Assembly: GCA_945872285.1 (NCBI GenBank)
Contig: CAMBZR010000007.1
Coordinates: 1-64,000, forward strand
From: Bordetella parapertussis
GTDB taxonomy: Bacteria; Pseudomonadota; Gammaproteobacteria; Burkholderiales; Burkholderiaceae_B
Length of the DNA stretch: 64,000 nucleotides
Direction: 5' to 3'
The notes beneath the pieces were generated by a model that was not told the origin of the DNA, searched no databases, and saw only the letters and a list, made by a program, of their open reading frames with translations. Positions 25,973 to 34,461 of the stretch are shown piece by piece; position 1 is the stretch's first letter, and every line of letters begins with the position of its first letter. The translations under genes were made by a program, and so were the position numbers.

Positions 25973-26700
25973 TTGATCGGTAACACCTCGACGCCTGCGC
26001 CCGCTGCGGGCGCAGCAGTGCTGGGCGCTTCACCAAGAGGGGTGGTGTTGCCGCTCGAGCTTCTATTAAAAATACGATTTGAATCGTCTAGTTTGTTAGC
26101 TTCGGCCGGCGAGATGACTTGAAAAAGTTTGTCGACGCGCTTGACACCACTGACCTGCGCCGTCGCTGCGGCCGCCAGCTCACCTTCTCGCTGTGTGACC
26201 AAACCCATCAAATACACCACGCTGCGATCGGTGACCACCAAGATGGTACGTGAGGGGACTTCGTTGGTGGTTGCAAGCGTCGTTATGACTTTAGAGCTTA
26301 GCCACGTGTCGCTGCTGAGTTCGCTAAACGAGGCGGTTTCTTTGACGACATTGACTTGATTTGAGACTGACTTTACGTTTTGGGTTTTGCTGGCGATTTC
26401 GGTGATGGCAGCCTTGCGGTCGTTGCCCAGTGAGTCGCCTGTGACAAGCACCACACCTTCATAGCTGGTGGTGTTGATGCGCACGCTGTCGCCAAATTTT
26501 GAGCGAATCGAATGGGCGACTTTGATTTCGATGGTTTTGTCTTCGACTTGTTGGCCCACGGTGCGTCGGTCGACCACCACAACGCCCGTCGTGGCAGCCG
26601 CGCCGCCAATCAGTAGTGCTACACAGCCCTGTAGCAGGGAACTTGTGCCGACTAAGGCCAGGCACAACAGCAAGGGGCGAGCAAGAGGAGTGAGTTTCAT
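25969..26700 (-). CDS. BON-domain outer-membrane lipoprotein (DolP-like)
   Basis: The signal peptide ends in a lipobox (LLQGC, cysteine near residue 26), followed by a glycine-rich stretch. Two BON domains follow (about residues 50-120 and 130-200, with INTTSYEGVVLVTGDSL and TILVVTDRSVVYLMGLVT). This matches DolP (YraP), which supports outer-membrane integrity and amidase regulation in E. coli. The 243 residues exceed the E. coli length because of an Ala/Pro-rich C-terminal tail. Context supports the call: diaA, yraN and rsmI are adjacent, as in E. coli. Confidence 0.9.
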   Translation of the reverse strand: MKLTPLARPLLLCLALVGTSSLLQGCVALLIGGAAATTGVVVVDRRTVGQQVEDKTIEIKVAHSIRSKFGDSVRINTTSYEGVVLVTGDSLGNDRKAAITEIASKTQNVKSVSNQVNVVKETASFSELSSDTWLSSKVITTLATTNEVPSRTILVVTDRSVVYLMGLVTQREGELAAAATAQVSGVKRVDKLFQVISPAEANKLDDSNRIFNRSSSGNTTPLGEAPSTAAPAAGAGVEVLPIK

Positions 26701-27290
26701 GCGGGGTCTCCGAGTAACAGGGTGTCAATGCCATCGCATAGCAAATGTAGCAGCAGAATATGAACTTCTTGAATACGCATCGTGCGCTCGTGTGGCACGC
26801 ATAAATGGATGTCGCCGGCGTGAAGCAGATTGCCGATCGGGCCACCGCCTTTGCCGGTGAGTGCGATGACTTTCATTTCGCGCGCGTGCGCGGCTTCGAT
26901 CGCCAGTCGTACATTGGCGGAGTGACCGCTAGTTGAAATCGCAACCAATACGTCGCCTGGCTGGCCTAGCGCCATCACCTGGCGGGCAAAGATCTGCTCA
27001 AAGCCGTAGTCGTTACCCACGGCAGTCAGAATTGAGGTGTCAGTGTTGAGAGCGACCCCTGCAAGTGGCACGCGATCGCGCTCGAAGCGGCCCACGAGCT
27101 CGGCGATGAAGTGTTGGGCATCGGCGGCTGAGCCACCATTGCCACAAGCTAGCATCTTGGCGTTGTTGGTCACGCAGCCAAAGCAAAGGTCGATAGCGCG
27201 CAGCAGGGGTTCAGACAGTGTTTGCATGCTGCGCTGAGTGGCAGCAATGTTGTCTTCGAAGTGAGCGGTCAGTTTGGCGGCAAGATCCAT
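26697..27290 (-). CDS. SIS-domain protein, DiaA / phosphoheptose isomerase family
   Basis: The 197-residue single SIS-domain protein has MLACGNGGSAADAQHFIAEL, VGNDYGFEQIFARQV, VLVAISTSGHSANVRLAIE and VPHERTMRIQEVHILLLHLL. It belongs to the GmhA/DiaA family. GmhA makes heptose-7-phosphate; DiaA stimulates DnaA assembly at oriC. The position between yraN and the DolP-like gene matches E. coli diaA, while the kept sugar-phosphate residues allow an isomerase role. rfaE2 at 53.5 kb shows that a heptose pathway exists. Sequence alone does not decide. Confidence 0.88.
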   Translation of the reverse strand: MDLAAKLTAHFEDNIAATQRSMQTLSEPLLRAIDLCFGCVTNNAKMLACGNGGSAADAQHFIAELVGRFERDRVPLAGVALNTDTSILTAVGNDYGFEQIFARQVMALGQPGDVLVAISTSGHSANVRLAIEAAHAREMKVIALTGKGGGPIGNLLHAGDIHLCVPHERTMRIQEVHILLLHLLCDGIDTLLLGDPA

Positions 27291-27323
27291 GGTGTTTATG
27301 AAAGCCCTGAAGACCGCATTATC

Positions 27324-27845
27324 TCACTTATCCTGAGCCAGGCGCACGGCGTCGCGATGCCAGGCAGCCCCTTCAGGACCGAAGGTAATGACGTCGAGGC
27401 GGCAAGGCGGAATCCGACCCGCAAAGTGACGGCGCACGAGGGTGGGTAACCACCACTGCGCGGCGCGTAGCAGGCGCCGCTGTTTGCCTGCCGAGACACT
27501 CGCGGCGGCACCGCCAAAGCGCGCCGAAGCGCGCCGGCGAACCTCGACAAAGACCAGTTCGGTGCCCTCGCGCACGACCAAATCCAGCTCCCCAACCGGG
27601 CAGCCCAGTTGGCGGGCGAGTAAGGCGCAACCTGCCTGTTCGAGCAACTGCCAGGCGGCTTGCTCGTAGCAATCACCAATCTGTTGACGACTTGAGCGTT
27701 GTGGCACGTGTGCGGGGATGGCAGCGCGCGTTGGCGGACGATCTTGGCGCGCTAGCTTGCGTTTGCGCGCCTGCAGGGCTTTACGCTGAGCGTGTTGCGC
27801 GATGGTAAAAAAAGCCTCGGGCTGTGAAAAAAAGGGCGGCATCAT
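27324..27845 (-). CDS. yraN: YraN (UPF0102) nuclease-fold protein
   Basis: The core (about 115 residues at the C-terminus) carries the family pattern: [42 protein letters not shown], and [11 protein letters not shown]. The acidic ELDLV and EVR residues resemble Holliday-junction-resolvase-like folds; no activity is established. A basic N-terminal extension ([17 protein letters not shown]) precedes it. I chose the ATG at 27845; the frame is open to an ATG at 27965, but that would leave only 17 bp to the divergent rsmI. The extension beyond the usual 120-residue size is unusual. Confidence 0.85.
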   Translation of the reverse strand: MMPPFFSQPEAFFTIAQHAQRKALQARKRKLARQDRPPTRAAIPAHVPQRSSRQQIGDCYEQAAWQLLEQAGCALLARQLGCPVGELDLVVREGTELVFVEVRRRASARFGGAAASVSAGKQRRLLRAAQWWLPTLVRRHFAGRIPPCRLDVITFGPEGAAWHRDAVRLAQDK

Positions 27846-27982
27846 TTGGTGGCAAGAGGCTTCATATTGCAACGCGTTTTGTGCCCAGAGGCTGCAAACA
27901 GGTTTGGGTGAAGGGGGCGAGGTGCTGACGCAGGCTCGCAGGCGGTCTACACTGCCATAATTCACACGTTTGGCGCTCTGAT

Positions 27983-28924
27983 ATGGCTCAAAATGTCTTA
28001 CCTGAAGATTTGCCTGAGGCCTGGCAGCGTGTTGGGCAACGGGTAGACGCGCAGTCGTGGCCTACCCATGCTCTGTATGTGGTGGCGACCCCGATCGGTA
28101 ATCTGGGCGATCTGACTTTGCGGGGGTGGCAGGCGTTAGACCGTGCCGATGTGATTGCGGCCGAAGATACCCGCGCCAGTCGCATCCTGCTCGAGGCTTG
28201 GGGAATCAGCACCCCACTCATCGCGGTGCATCGCCATAATGAGGCAAGTGCAGCGGCTGCGATTGTCGAGCGCTTGCAGGCAGGGCAACGGGTGGCGTTA
28301 GTGTCTGACGCTGGCTCGCCCGCTGTGAGCGATCCAGGCGGGCGGGTGGTGCAGGCGGCGCATGCGGCCGGACTCAAAGTGGTGCCTTTGCCGGGGCCTA
28401 GTGCGGTGATCACCGCGTTGATGGGCACTGGGGTCACGACCGATGCGTCACCCGGTTTTGTCTTTGCCGGCTTCGCACCCATCAAGTCGATGGCGCGTCA
28501 GCGCTGGTTTCGCACTTGGACCCAATTGCCTGCAGCGATGGTGTTTTATGAGGCTCCGCATCGCATTCAGGCAAGCGTGCAAGACTTGCTTGTGGTGTTG
28601 GGACCAGAGCGTCAGGTTGCGTTTGCGCGCGAACTGACCAAACGGTTTGAAGAGCTTGCTCGGATGCCACTGGCGCAGGCGCAAGCCTGGTTGGGCGCGG
28701 ACTCGCACCGCGAGCAGGGCGAATATGTGGTGATTGTGTGCCCGCTCGAACCGCTCGCCAGTGCTGAGCTGGATCTTGAGGGGGCCGCAGCCGTTGATGT
28801 GTGGCTCGATGCCTTGCTCGAGGCTGTGTCGGTGCGTGATGCCGCACGTATCGCTGCTAAAGCCACAGGACTGGCGCGCGATACGCTCTATGCGCGCGCG
28901 CTGGCGCGTAAACCGTCCGCTTAA
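27983..28924 (+). CDS. rsmI: 16S rRNA (cytidine-1402-2'-O)-methyltransferase
   Basis: RsmI methylates the ribose of C1402 at the ribosomal P site. The 313-residue tetrapyrrole-methylase-fold protein has [74 protein letters not shown] and [26 protein letters not shown] lies in the C-terminal domain. It diverges from yraN and meets rlpA tail to tail with a 4-bp overlap. Confidence 0.96.
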   Translation: MAQNVLPEDLPEAWQRVGQRVDAQSWPTHALYVVATPIGNLGDLTLRGWQALDRADVIAAEDTRASRILLEAWGISTPLIAVHRHNEASAAAAIVERLQAGQRVALVSDAGSPAVSDPGGRVVQAAHAAGLKVVPLPGPSAVITALMGTGVTTDASPGFVFAGFAPIKSMARQRWFRTWTQLPAAMVFYEAPHRIQASVQDLLVVLGPERQVAFARELTKRFEELARMPLAQAQAWLGADSHREQGEYVVIVCPLEPLASAELDLEGAAAVDVWLDALLEAVSVRDAARIAAKATGLARDTLYARALARKPSA

Positions 28925-29943
28925 GGCGGCGACAAACTTGGCGCCACACCCGTCGAGGTTTGTATCGGGCTGAGCGCCTGCACGGCGGCCTCGCGGTTGG
29001 CGAACGGGCCGATTCTGACGCGATGCAAGTTGTTGCTGCTTTGATCGACACGCACAGAGGCGCCTAAGTCTGCCGGAATTTGGCTCGACACCCGCGCCGC
29101 TAAGGCCTGAGCTTTGCTCGCATCGGCAAAGGCTCCAAGTTGTAAAAACATGCTGCCCGGCGCGACGGGTACCTGAGCGGACGAGACAGGGGGGGCGGCA
29201 GAGGCGGTGCTGGTTGTGTTGGCGCTCTGGCTGGCGGTGTCGCTCAGGGCAAGCGTGTCGCTGACAGGCTTGGGCTCTTGCGCCTGAGCCACCACGGGTG
29301 CGGGCGCACTTGCGGCGGCGGGTGGCGGCACGGTTGTTACGGTTGCTGCGGCAACAAAACTGGCAGGCACTGGGGCGGACTGCCAGTTTCGAATTTGCTC
29401 GGGTGTGATCCGCTCGACGAGCACTTCGGCGCTGCCGGGGCTGAGCATGCCGAGCTTGTACGCCGCGACGTACGACAAGTCAATCAGGCGGTTGTTTAAA
29501 AAAGGACCTCGATCATTGACGCGCAGAACGACGCTTTTGTTATTCGAGAGCCGGGTGACGCGCACATAACTGGGCAGAGGTAGTGTAGGGTGCGCGGCAG
29601 TCATGCCGTACATGTTGTAACGCTCACCGTTTGCGGTTGCCTTACCATGAAATTTTTTGCCGTACCAAGAGGCATGTCCCTGCGCCCTGTAAGGCCCGCC
29701 ACTGGTGTCAGGCGTGTAGGTTTTTCCAAAAATGACGTAGGGCTTGCCTGTACTAGGTGTGAAAGCTTCGATTTTAGGGACTGCGTCTGGCACCGCGTCC
29801 AGGTTCGCGGGTGGGTTGGCATCAGGGCCATCATCGAGGTAGTAGCCTCCGCCGCGTTTACCACTGCCAGAGCAGGCGCCAAGCAAGGCAAGCAAGACAC
29901 ACACACTGGTCAGTTTGAGCAGGCGGCTGAGCGTCGAGGGCAT
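28921..29943 (-). CDS. rlpA: RlpA septal lytic transglycosylase lipoprotein with SPOR domain
   Basis: RlpA cleaves denuded glycan strands at the septum. The 340-residue protein has a lipobox (LLALLGACSGSG, cysteine about residue 24), a double-psi beta-barrel domain (GHASWYGKKFHGKATANGE, VRVTRLSNNKSVVLRVNDRG, IDLSYVAAYKLGM), an Ala/Pro/Val-rich linker, and a C-terminal SPOR domain (MFLQLGAFADASKAQALAAR to RVRIGPFANREAAVQAL). The catalytic Glu and Asp of the barrel (NGE and VNDRG) are present. Its start overlaps the last base of rapZ. Confidence 0.95.
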   Translation of the reverse strand: MPSTLSRLLKLTSVCVLLALLGACSGSGKRGGGYYLDDGPDANPPANLDAVPDAVPKIEAFTPSTGKPYVIFGKTYTPDTSGGPYRAQGHASWYGKKFHGKATANGERYNMYGMTAAHPTLPLPSYVRVTRLSNNKSVVLRVNDRGPFLNNRLIDLSYVAAYKLGMLSPGSAEVLVERITPEQIRNWQSAPVPASFVAAATVTTVPPPAAASAPAPVVAQAQEPKPVSDTLALSDTASQSANTTSTASAAPPVSSAQVPVAPGSMFLQLGAFADASKAQALAARVSSQIPADLGASVRVDQSSNNLHRVRIGPFANREAAVQALSPIQTSTGVAPSLSPP

Positions 29944-30815
29944 TAGCTCAGCCCGGGCTGGTTGCGGTGTCTGACCAGCAGTGGCTTGTGCTCAGAGAAG
30001 CGCTGCGCAAGGGTTTCAACGACGTAGACCGAGCGATGTTTGCCCCCGGTACAGCCGATCGCCACGGTCAGGTAGCTTCGGGTATCTTCGGTGTAGCGCG
30101 GTAGCCATTTGCGCAGAAACTCCTCGATGTCATCGATCATTTGGCCCACATCCTCAAAGCCGGCCAGCCAGTCTGCGACCGGTTGATCACGCCCCGTCAG
30201 CGGGCGCAGGACCGAATCGTAGTGCGGGTTGGGCAGACAGCGCACATCAAACACTAAGTCTGCGTCACGCGGCACACCGGTTTTGAAGGCGAACGACTCA
30301 AACGTAAGCAGTAGTTGGCTGCGGTCGGCTTGCACTAAGTCGCGCACCCAGGCGCGTAGTTGGCCCGGCGTGAGCCCTGAGGTGTCGACCACGTGGCCCT
30401 GAGTGCGCAGGGGGTCTAGTAGCTCACGCTCTTGCGCGAGGCACTCTTCAAGCGAGAGCACCTGCCCTTTTTTTCGCATGCGGTCTGACAGTGGATGACG
30501 GCGGCGTGATTCGGCGTATCGCTGCAACAGGGTGACGTCATCGGCCTCAAGAAACACAACCCGTAGCTGTATGCCCGCTTCACGCAGCGAGACGATTATG
30601 CCCGGAAGTTCGCCAAGCTCGTCGGCCGAGCGCGCGTCAATCGCGACGGCAATGCGTTCACCGGCGTTGCCAACACGCGCGACGATGAACTCGTGCAAAA
30701 AGCGGACGGGTAAATTGTCAACACAGGTGTAGTCGGCGTCTTCGAGCATACGCAATGCAACGGATTTGCCTGAGCCCGAAATCCCCGTGATCAAGACGAC
30801 ATTGAGCGCACCCAT
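29943..30815 (-). CDS. rapZ: RNase adapter protein RapZ
   Basis: RapZ is an ATP-binding RNA adapter; in E. coli it targets the GlmZ small RNA to RNase E to control glucosamine-6-phosphate synthase. The 290-residue protein has a P-loop GISGSGKS at residues 11-18, a Walker-B-like VVFLEADDVTLLQRY, and the C-terminal RNA-binding half with FDVRCLPNPHYD and AIGCTGGKHRSVYV. It lies 1 bp from hprK in the usual ptsN–hprK–rapZ order. Whether GlmY/GlmZ-like RNAs exist here is unknown. Confidence 0.95.
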   Translation of the reverse strand: MGALNVVLITGISGSGKSVALRMLEDADYTCVDNLPVRFLHEFIVARVGNAGERIAVAIDARSADELGELPGIIVSLREAGIQLRVVFLEADDVTLLQRYAESRRRHPLSDRMRKKGQVLSLEECLAQERELLDPLRTQGHVVDTSGLTPGQLRAWVRDLVQADRSQLLLTFESFAFKTGVPRDADLVFDVRCLPNPHYDSVLRPLTGRDQPVADWLAGFEDVGQMIDDIEEFLRKWLPRYTEDTRSYLTVAIGCTGGKHRSVYVVETLAQRFSEHKPLLVRHRNQPGLS

Positions 30816-30816
30816 G

Positions 30817-31743
30817 TTAGGCGTTGCTCTGCGCGATGGCTGCAGCCTGGCGCTCCATGAACTCGGTCAGGGTGTCGATGCCGCGTAGTTTGAGAATGGT
30901 ATTGCGCACCGCCGCCTCAACCAAGACGGCCAGGTTGCGACCGGCCGCCACCTGCAGCATGACCTTGCGAATCGGACAGCCCAGCAACTCTTGGGTCATG
31001 TCTTGCAAGGGCAGACGCTCGAATTTGTCTTGAGCGGTTGCGCGCACCAAATGCACGATGAGCTTGAGTTTCATTTTTCGGCGCACCGAGGTTTCACCAA
31101 AAATCGTGCGAATATTCAGCAAGCCTAGGCCGCGTACCTCAAGCATATTTTGAAGCAAGGCAGGGCAATGACCGTCTATCACATTGGGCGAGGTGCGTGA
31201 GAGTTCGACCGCATCATCGGCGACCAGACCATGGCCGCGCGAAATCAACTCAAGCGCCAACTCGCTTTTACCCAGGCCTGATTCGCCGGTAATCAGCACG
31301 CCCAGGCCCAACACGTCCATAAACACGCCATGCACGGTTGTGACAGGCGCCAGTCGGCGACCCAGATAAATTCGCAGCAAGTCGATGAGTTCTGCCGCGG
31401 GAACCTTGGTGGTCAGTAAGGGGACCTGATTACTTTCGCACTCTTGAATCAGATCTTCGGTCGCGTTCAGACCATCGGCAATTAAAATCGCGGGTACGCC
31501 ACCGGCTAATAATTCGTCTAGATGGTGCACGCGCCGTCGCGTATCAAAGCGGGTGTAATAAGCCATTTCTTCGCGTCCAAACACCTGGATGCGCGAGGGG
31601 TGAATCAAGTTCAGGTGCCCGATTAAGTCTGCCGCAGCCATACCATTATCTGGGATGCGGCGACCGGCTGCAGATTGACCTGCAATCCAGTTAAAGGCGA
31701 TATCTTCAACATTGTCGTTCACCAGATCTTGCACCGTCAGCAT
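30817..31743 (-). CDS. hprK: HPr kinase/phosphorylase
   Basis: HprK phosphorylates and dephosphorylates HPr on a serine. The 308-residue protein has the conserved His138 in VHGVFMDVLGLGVL, the Walker A motif GESGLGKS (153-160), and the signature around GLLNIRTIFGETSVRRKMKLKL. In proteobacteria HprK usually sits with ptsN and rapZ and is thought to tune the nitrogen PTS rather than sugar catabolite repression. No HPr or EI gene is in the window. Spacing to rapZ is 1 bp. Confidence 0.96.
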   Translation of the reverse strand: MLTVQDLVNDNVEDIAFNWIAGQSAAGRRIPDNGMAAADLIGHLNLIHPSRIQVFGREEMAYYTRFDTRRRVHHLDELLAGGVPAILIADGLNATEDLIQECESNQVPLLTTKVPAAELIDLLRIYLGRRLAPVTTVHGVFMDVLGLGVLITGESGLGKSELALELISRGHGLVADDAVELSRTSPNVIDGHCPALLQNMLEVRGLGLLNIRTIFGETSVRRKMKLKLIVHLVRATAQDKFERLPLQDMTQELLGCPIRKVMLQVAAGRNLAVLVEAAVRNTILKLRGIDTLTEFMERQAAAIAQSNA

Positions 31744-31788
31744 AGTGACTCCGTCAGGATGAAGCGCACGCGCGCTTGCGTGGGGGTT

Positions 31789-32244
31789 TTACACCGAGCC
31801 CGTGGTCAGCAGCCGGTGCACGACACCAGAATCGGTTTGATCGGCAAGCTTCAGGCGAAACGCTTCATCTGAAAATAATTGCGCGACCTCAGCTAGTATA
31901 TCTAGATGTTGTTGCGCTGCGTCTTCTGGGGCCAACAGAAACAGTAGCTGCTTGACCGGCTGTTGATCCGGCGCCTCAAAGGCAATTGGGTGAGTCAGCC
32001 TAAAAAATGCCGCAACCGAGTGCTTCAGGCCCTTGACTCGGCCATGTGGCACGGCAATCCCAGCCCCCAGGCCGGTCGAACCGAGCCGTTCGCGCGCAAA
32101 CAGGCTTTCGTAGACCGCAGCCCGTTCGAGCCCGTGTTGGTTTTCAAACAAAAGACCGGCTTGTTCGAACACACGCTTCTTGCTTGTCACAGAGAGCTCA
32201 AGCATGACGTTCGCGGCGGGCAAGATACGTGACAAAAGTTTCAT
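31789..32244 (-). CDS. ptsN: PTS IIA-Ntr protein
   Basis: EIIA-Ntr is the terminal phospho-carrier of the nitrogen PTS and regulates K+ transport and other targets. The 151-residue protein has the phosphorylated histidine (His67) in LGAGIAVPHGRVKGL, and LLFLLAPEDAAQQHLDILAEV in the C-terminal half. Length and motifs are typical. It lies 45 bp upstream of hprK. A strong terminator separates it from hpf, so ptsN–hprK–rapZ–rlpA probably has its own promoter within 32245-32330. Confidence 0.95.
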   Translation of the reverse strand: MKLLSRILPAANVMLELSVTSKKRVFEQAGLLFENQHGLERAAVYESLFARERLGSTGLGAGIAVPHGRVKGLKHSVAAFFRLTHPIAFEAPDQQPVKQLLFLLAPEDAAQQHLDILAEVAQLFSDEAFRLKLADQTDSGVVHRLLTTGSV

Positions 32245-32329
32245 GCAGTGATTATAGGGCGCGGCATGTGCCGCTCGTTAAGCAGCCGGGGCTTAGCTCA
32301 AGTCCTGCTGCGCGTGGGCGCGGGAGGTT

Positions 32330-32375
32330 CAAAAAACAAGCCCCGCAGACCCTATAGTTTAAGGGCTTGCGGGGC
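32330..32375 (-). terminator. Rho-independent terminator after hpf
   Basis: On the minus strand, directly downstream of hpf, GCCCCGCA and TGCGGGGC (plus-strand arms 32368-32375 and 32340-32347) form a perfect 8-bp GC-rich stem, extended inside by GCCCT/AGGGT. It is followed by TTGTTTTTTG. This is a textbook intrinsic terminator. It suggests hpf is normally separated from ptsN. Confidence 0.85.
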
Positions 32376-32398
32376 AGTTGTGGCGAAGGGGCTACTGT

Positions 32399-32725
32399 TC
32401 AGGCCGCTTCGAAAAGCTGGCGTTTGGCCGCGAGATGGTGGTGGTTTTGTGTGCGATCTTTATGCTGAATAATTTTGCGATCGATTTTATCGATCAGCAA
32501 GTCCAGTGAGGCATAGAGATTTGCCTCTGAGGCTTCGCAATGGATATCTTTGCCTCGGACATGCAGGGTAATTTCGGCGCGATGCTTGAGGGGTTCGATC
32601 GACAGCATGACCTGTATGTCTATCACATGGTCAAAATGCCGTAACACGCGCGCCATTTTGCTATGGATATATTCACGAATTGCAGGGGTAACGTCTAAGT
32701 GGTGACCGATGATGCTTAGGTTCAT
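32399..32725 (-). CDS. hpf: Ribosome hibernation-promoting factor, short form
   Basis: HPF binds the 30S decoding region and promotes 100S dimers in stationary phase. The 108-residue protein reads MNLSIIGHHLDVTPAIREYI, VMLSIEPLKHRAEITLHVRG, HCEASEANLYASLDLLIDKI and DRKIIQHKDR, a typical short HPF without the long C-terminal dimerisation domain. GGAGAG lies just upstream of the ATG. In many proteobacteria rpoN precedes hpf; here the 214 bp between lptB and hpf hold no rpoN. Confidence 0.94.
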   Translation of the reverse strand: MNLSIIGHHLDVTPAIREYIHSKMARVLRHFDHVIDIQVMLSIEPLKHRAEITLHVRGKDIHCEASEANLYASLDLLIDKIDRKIIQHKDRTQNHHHLAAKRQLFEAA

Positions 32726-32814
32726 AGCGTACTCTCCAAAAAAAAGTGAAGGGGTGCGCGAGTGCGCGAAAAGGGCAGCGGATAAACCTCGATTTGTGAG
32801 TAGATGACACTTTG

Positions 32815-32842
32815 AGTTTAGTCAGTTCGCCAAAGAAATCAA
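32815..32842 (-). promoter_or_regulatory. Candidate sigma-70 promoter of hpf
   Basis: On the minus strand TTGATT (plus 32837-32842) and TAAACT (plus 32815-32820) are separated by 16 bp, about 95 bp before the hpf start. The lptB–hpf gap is AT-rich compared with its surroundings, as expected for a promoter region. No experimental start is known, and the -10 is imperfect. Confidence 0.4.
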
Positions 32843-32939
32843 GCGGCAAATCGACATTTATGTCACGTTAAAGACATATATTTTGCGTGTGTTTGAGTTT
32901 GAGCATGTTTGTGCACATTTGTTGCGCCCAAACAGGCAG

Positions 32940-33728
32940 TTACATCTTGAAATGCTCGCCTAAATAAACCTTGCGTACCGAGGCGTCATTGATGATGTCT
33001 TCGGGTTTGCCGGTGGTGAGCACTTTGCCTTCGCTGATGATGTAGGCGCGGTCACAAATACCGAGTGTTTCGCGCACGTTGTGGTCGGTGATTAGCACCC
33101 CGATGCCGCGACTTTTAAGGAAACGCACGATCCGTTGAATTTCAATCACAGCGATTGGATCGACGCCGGCAAACGGTTCGTCGAGCAAAATAAAGCGTGG
33201 ACGCGTCGCCAAGGCACGCGAAATTTCAACCCGCCGCCGCTCTCCGCCCGAAAGCGAAAGCGCGCTGTTTCGACGAATATGCGTAATTTGAAGCTCTTCG
33301 AGCAGCGCATCGAGTTGTTGCTCGATTAAGGGTTTAGAGAATTTTTTACCGTTGTGATCGATTTGGAGCTCGAGCACGGCGCGAATGTTTTCTTCGACCG
33401 TCAAACGCCTGAACACCGACGCGTCTTGTGGCAGGTAAGACACCCCGCGGCGGGCGCGCTGGTGAATCGGCATGCTGCTGATGGGGGTCTCGTCAATCTC
33501 AATGCGGCCCGCATCCGCCGCAACCAAACCAACAATCATATAAAAACTAGTGGTTTTGCCAGCACCGTTCGGGCCCAGTAAACCCACCACTTCACCGCTG
33601 TTGACCGAGAGCGAGACGTCTTGTACGACCATGCGCCCGCCGTAAGACTTGCGCAATCCCGTCGCGCTGAGGCGACCGGGCGTTAAGTATTCAGGCTGCG
33701 ACGAGCCGGGTTCATTTGAGGTTTGCAT
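32940..33728 (-). CDS. lptB: LPS export ABC transporter ATP-binding protein LptB
   Basis: LptB powers extraction of LPS from the inner membrane with LptF/LptG. The 262-residue ATPase has Walker A LGPNGAGKTT (51-60), Q-loop YLPQDASVFRRLTVEENI, signature LSGGERRRVEISRAL, Walker B FILLDEPFAGVDPIA, and the H-loop in VLITDHNVRETL. The ATG at 33728 (MQTSNEPGSS) was chosen; the open frame continues to 34103, but that part is antisense to lptA and has no homology. About 20 extra residues precede the usual N-terminus. lptA lies 28 bp upstream. Confidence 0.96.
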   Translation of the reverse strand: MQTSNEPGSSQPEYLTPGRLSATGLRKSYGGRMVVQDVSLSVNSGEVVGLLGPNGAGKTTSFYMIVGLVAADAGRIEIDETPISSMPIHQRARRGVSYLPQDASVFRRLTVEENIRAVLELQIDHNGKKFSKPLIEQQLDALLEELQITHIRRNSALSLSGGERRRVEISRALATRPRFILLDEPFAGVDPIAVIEIQRIVRFLKSRGIGVLITDHNVRETLGICDRAYIISEGKVLTTGKPEDIINDASVRKVYLGEHFKM

Positions 33729-33756
33729 GAGCCTGAAAAAGTAAGGGCGAACGGGC

Positions 33757-34461
33757 TTAAGGGCGAGCGGGCGCAGGTGGACGGCGCGTGTTATCCGCTG
33801 GCGTTGCAGGGGTTGCCGGTGAGAGCTTTGGCGTTGGGGCGGGTAAGCCGGCCTCTTTGGCTTTACATTCAGCGACTGCCGCATCTGCGCGTGCCCGAGG
33901 TTGTGCGATCGAACGTACCCTACCCCCGGCATTGGCAGAGTCTGGCCCAGAGAACGCCTCGTAGATATCGGTTTTTTGACTGTAACGCACGCGTTCGCCG
34001 CTGACGGTATCAAAGTGCTGCCCACAGATGTAACGGGTGACAACCGCCTGACCAAGCAAGTCAAAGGTTTCGGTCTTGCCGTTGTACTCGGCGCGCACAC
34101 CAACGCCTTCGAGGACTTCGTATACTTCGGGCCGTACTTGGCGAATAAACACTCGCTTGCCTGGTTTGACGGTGCCGGTGCCGTACTGAAAGCCTTCGGC
34201 GTCTTCGCGCAGATGAAGATTGTCTGCGTTCATGGTCATGAACCCGCGGGTCATCACGACATTGCCCGAAAACGTACTCTCGCGCTTGGTGTCGTCAAAA
34301 TGCAGAGTGTCAGACAAAATCATGGTGCTGGGCTCTTCTTGGGGCACCAGTGCCGCGGGTGAAGACGGCTTTTTTTGAGCGTGTGCCAAGCTCAGCAGCG
34401 CGCACAAACCCAAGGTGAGCAGCAGACGAAGCAGGTGGGGTGAGGGTAAGTGAGTCATCAT
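33757..34461 (-). CDS. lptA: Periplasmic LPS-transport protein LptA
   Basis: LptA forms the beta-jellyroll bridge that carries LPS across the periplasm. A signal peptide (LLRLLLTLGLCALLSLAHAQ) precedes the OstA domain with STMILSDTLHFDDTKRESTF, GNVVMTRGFMTMNADNLHL and VFIRQVRPEVYEVLEG. The C-terminus ends in a Pro/Ala-rich tail (about 40 residues) that E. coli lacks. The start overlaps the lptC stop (ATGATGA), indicating translational coupling in the kdsD–kdsC–lptC–lptA–lptB order. Confidence 0.93.
   Translation of the reverse strand: MMTHLPSPHLLRLLLTLGLCALLSLAHAQKKPSSPAALVPQEEPSTMILSDTLHFDDTKRESTFSGNVVMTRGFMTMNADNLHLREDAEGFQYGTGTVKPGKRVFIRQVRPEVYEVLEGVGVRAEYNGKTETFDLLGQAVVTRYICGQHFDTVSGERVRYSQKTDIYEAFSGPDSANAGGRVRSIAQPRARADAAVAECKAKEAGLPAPTPKLSPATPATPADNTRRPPAPARP

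Noticed and set aside
32726-32939. Remnant of rpoN between lptB and hpf
   Set aside because: The gap is only 214 bp and AT-rich; I found no fragment resembling RpoN motifs in any frame.
33729-34103. N-terminal extension of lptB by 125 residues
   Set aside because: This part is antisense to lptA and has no ABC-transporter homology; the ATG at 33728 gives a normal LptB.
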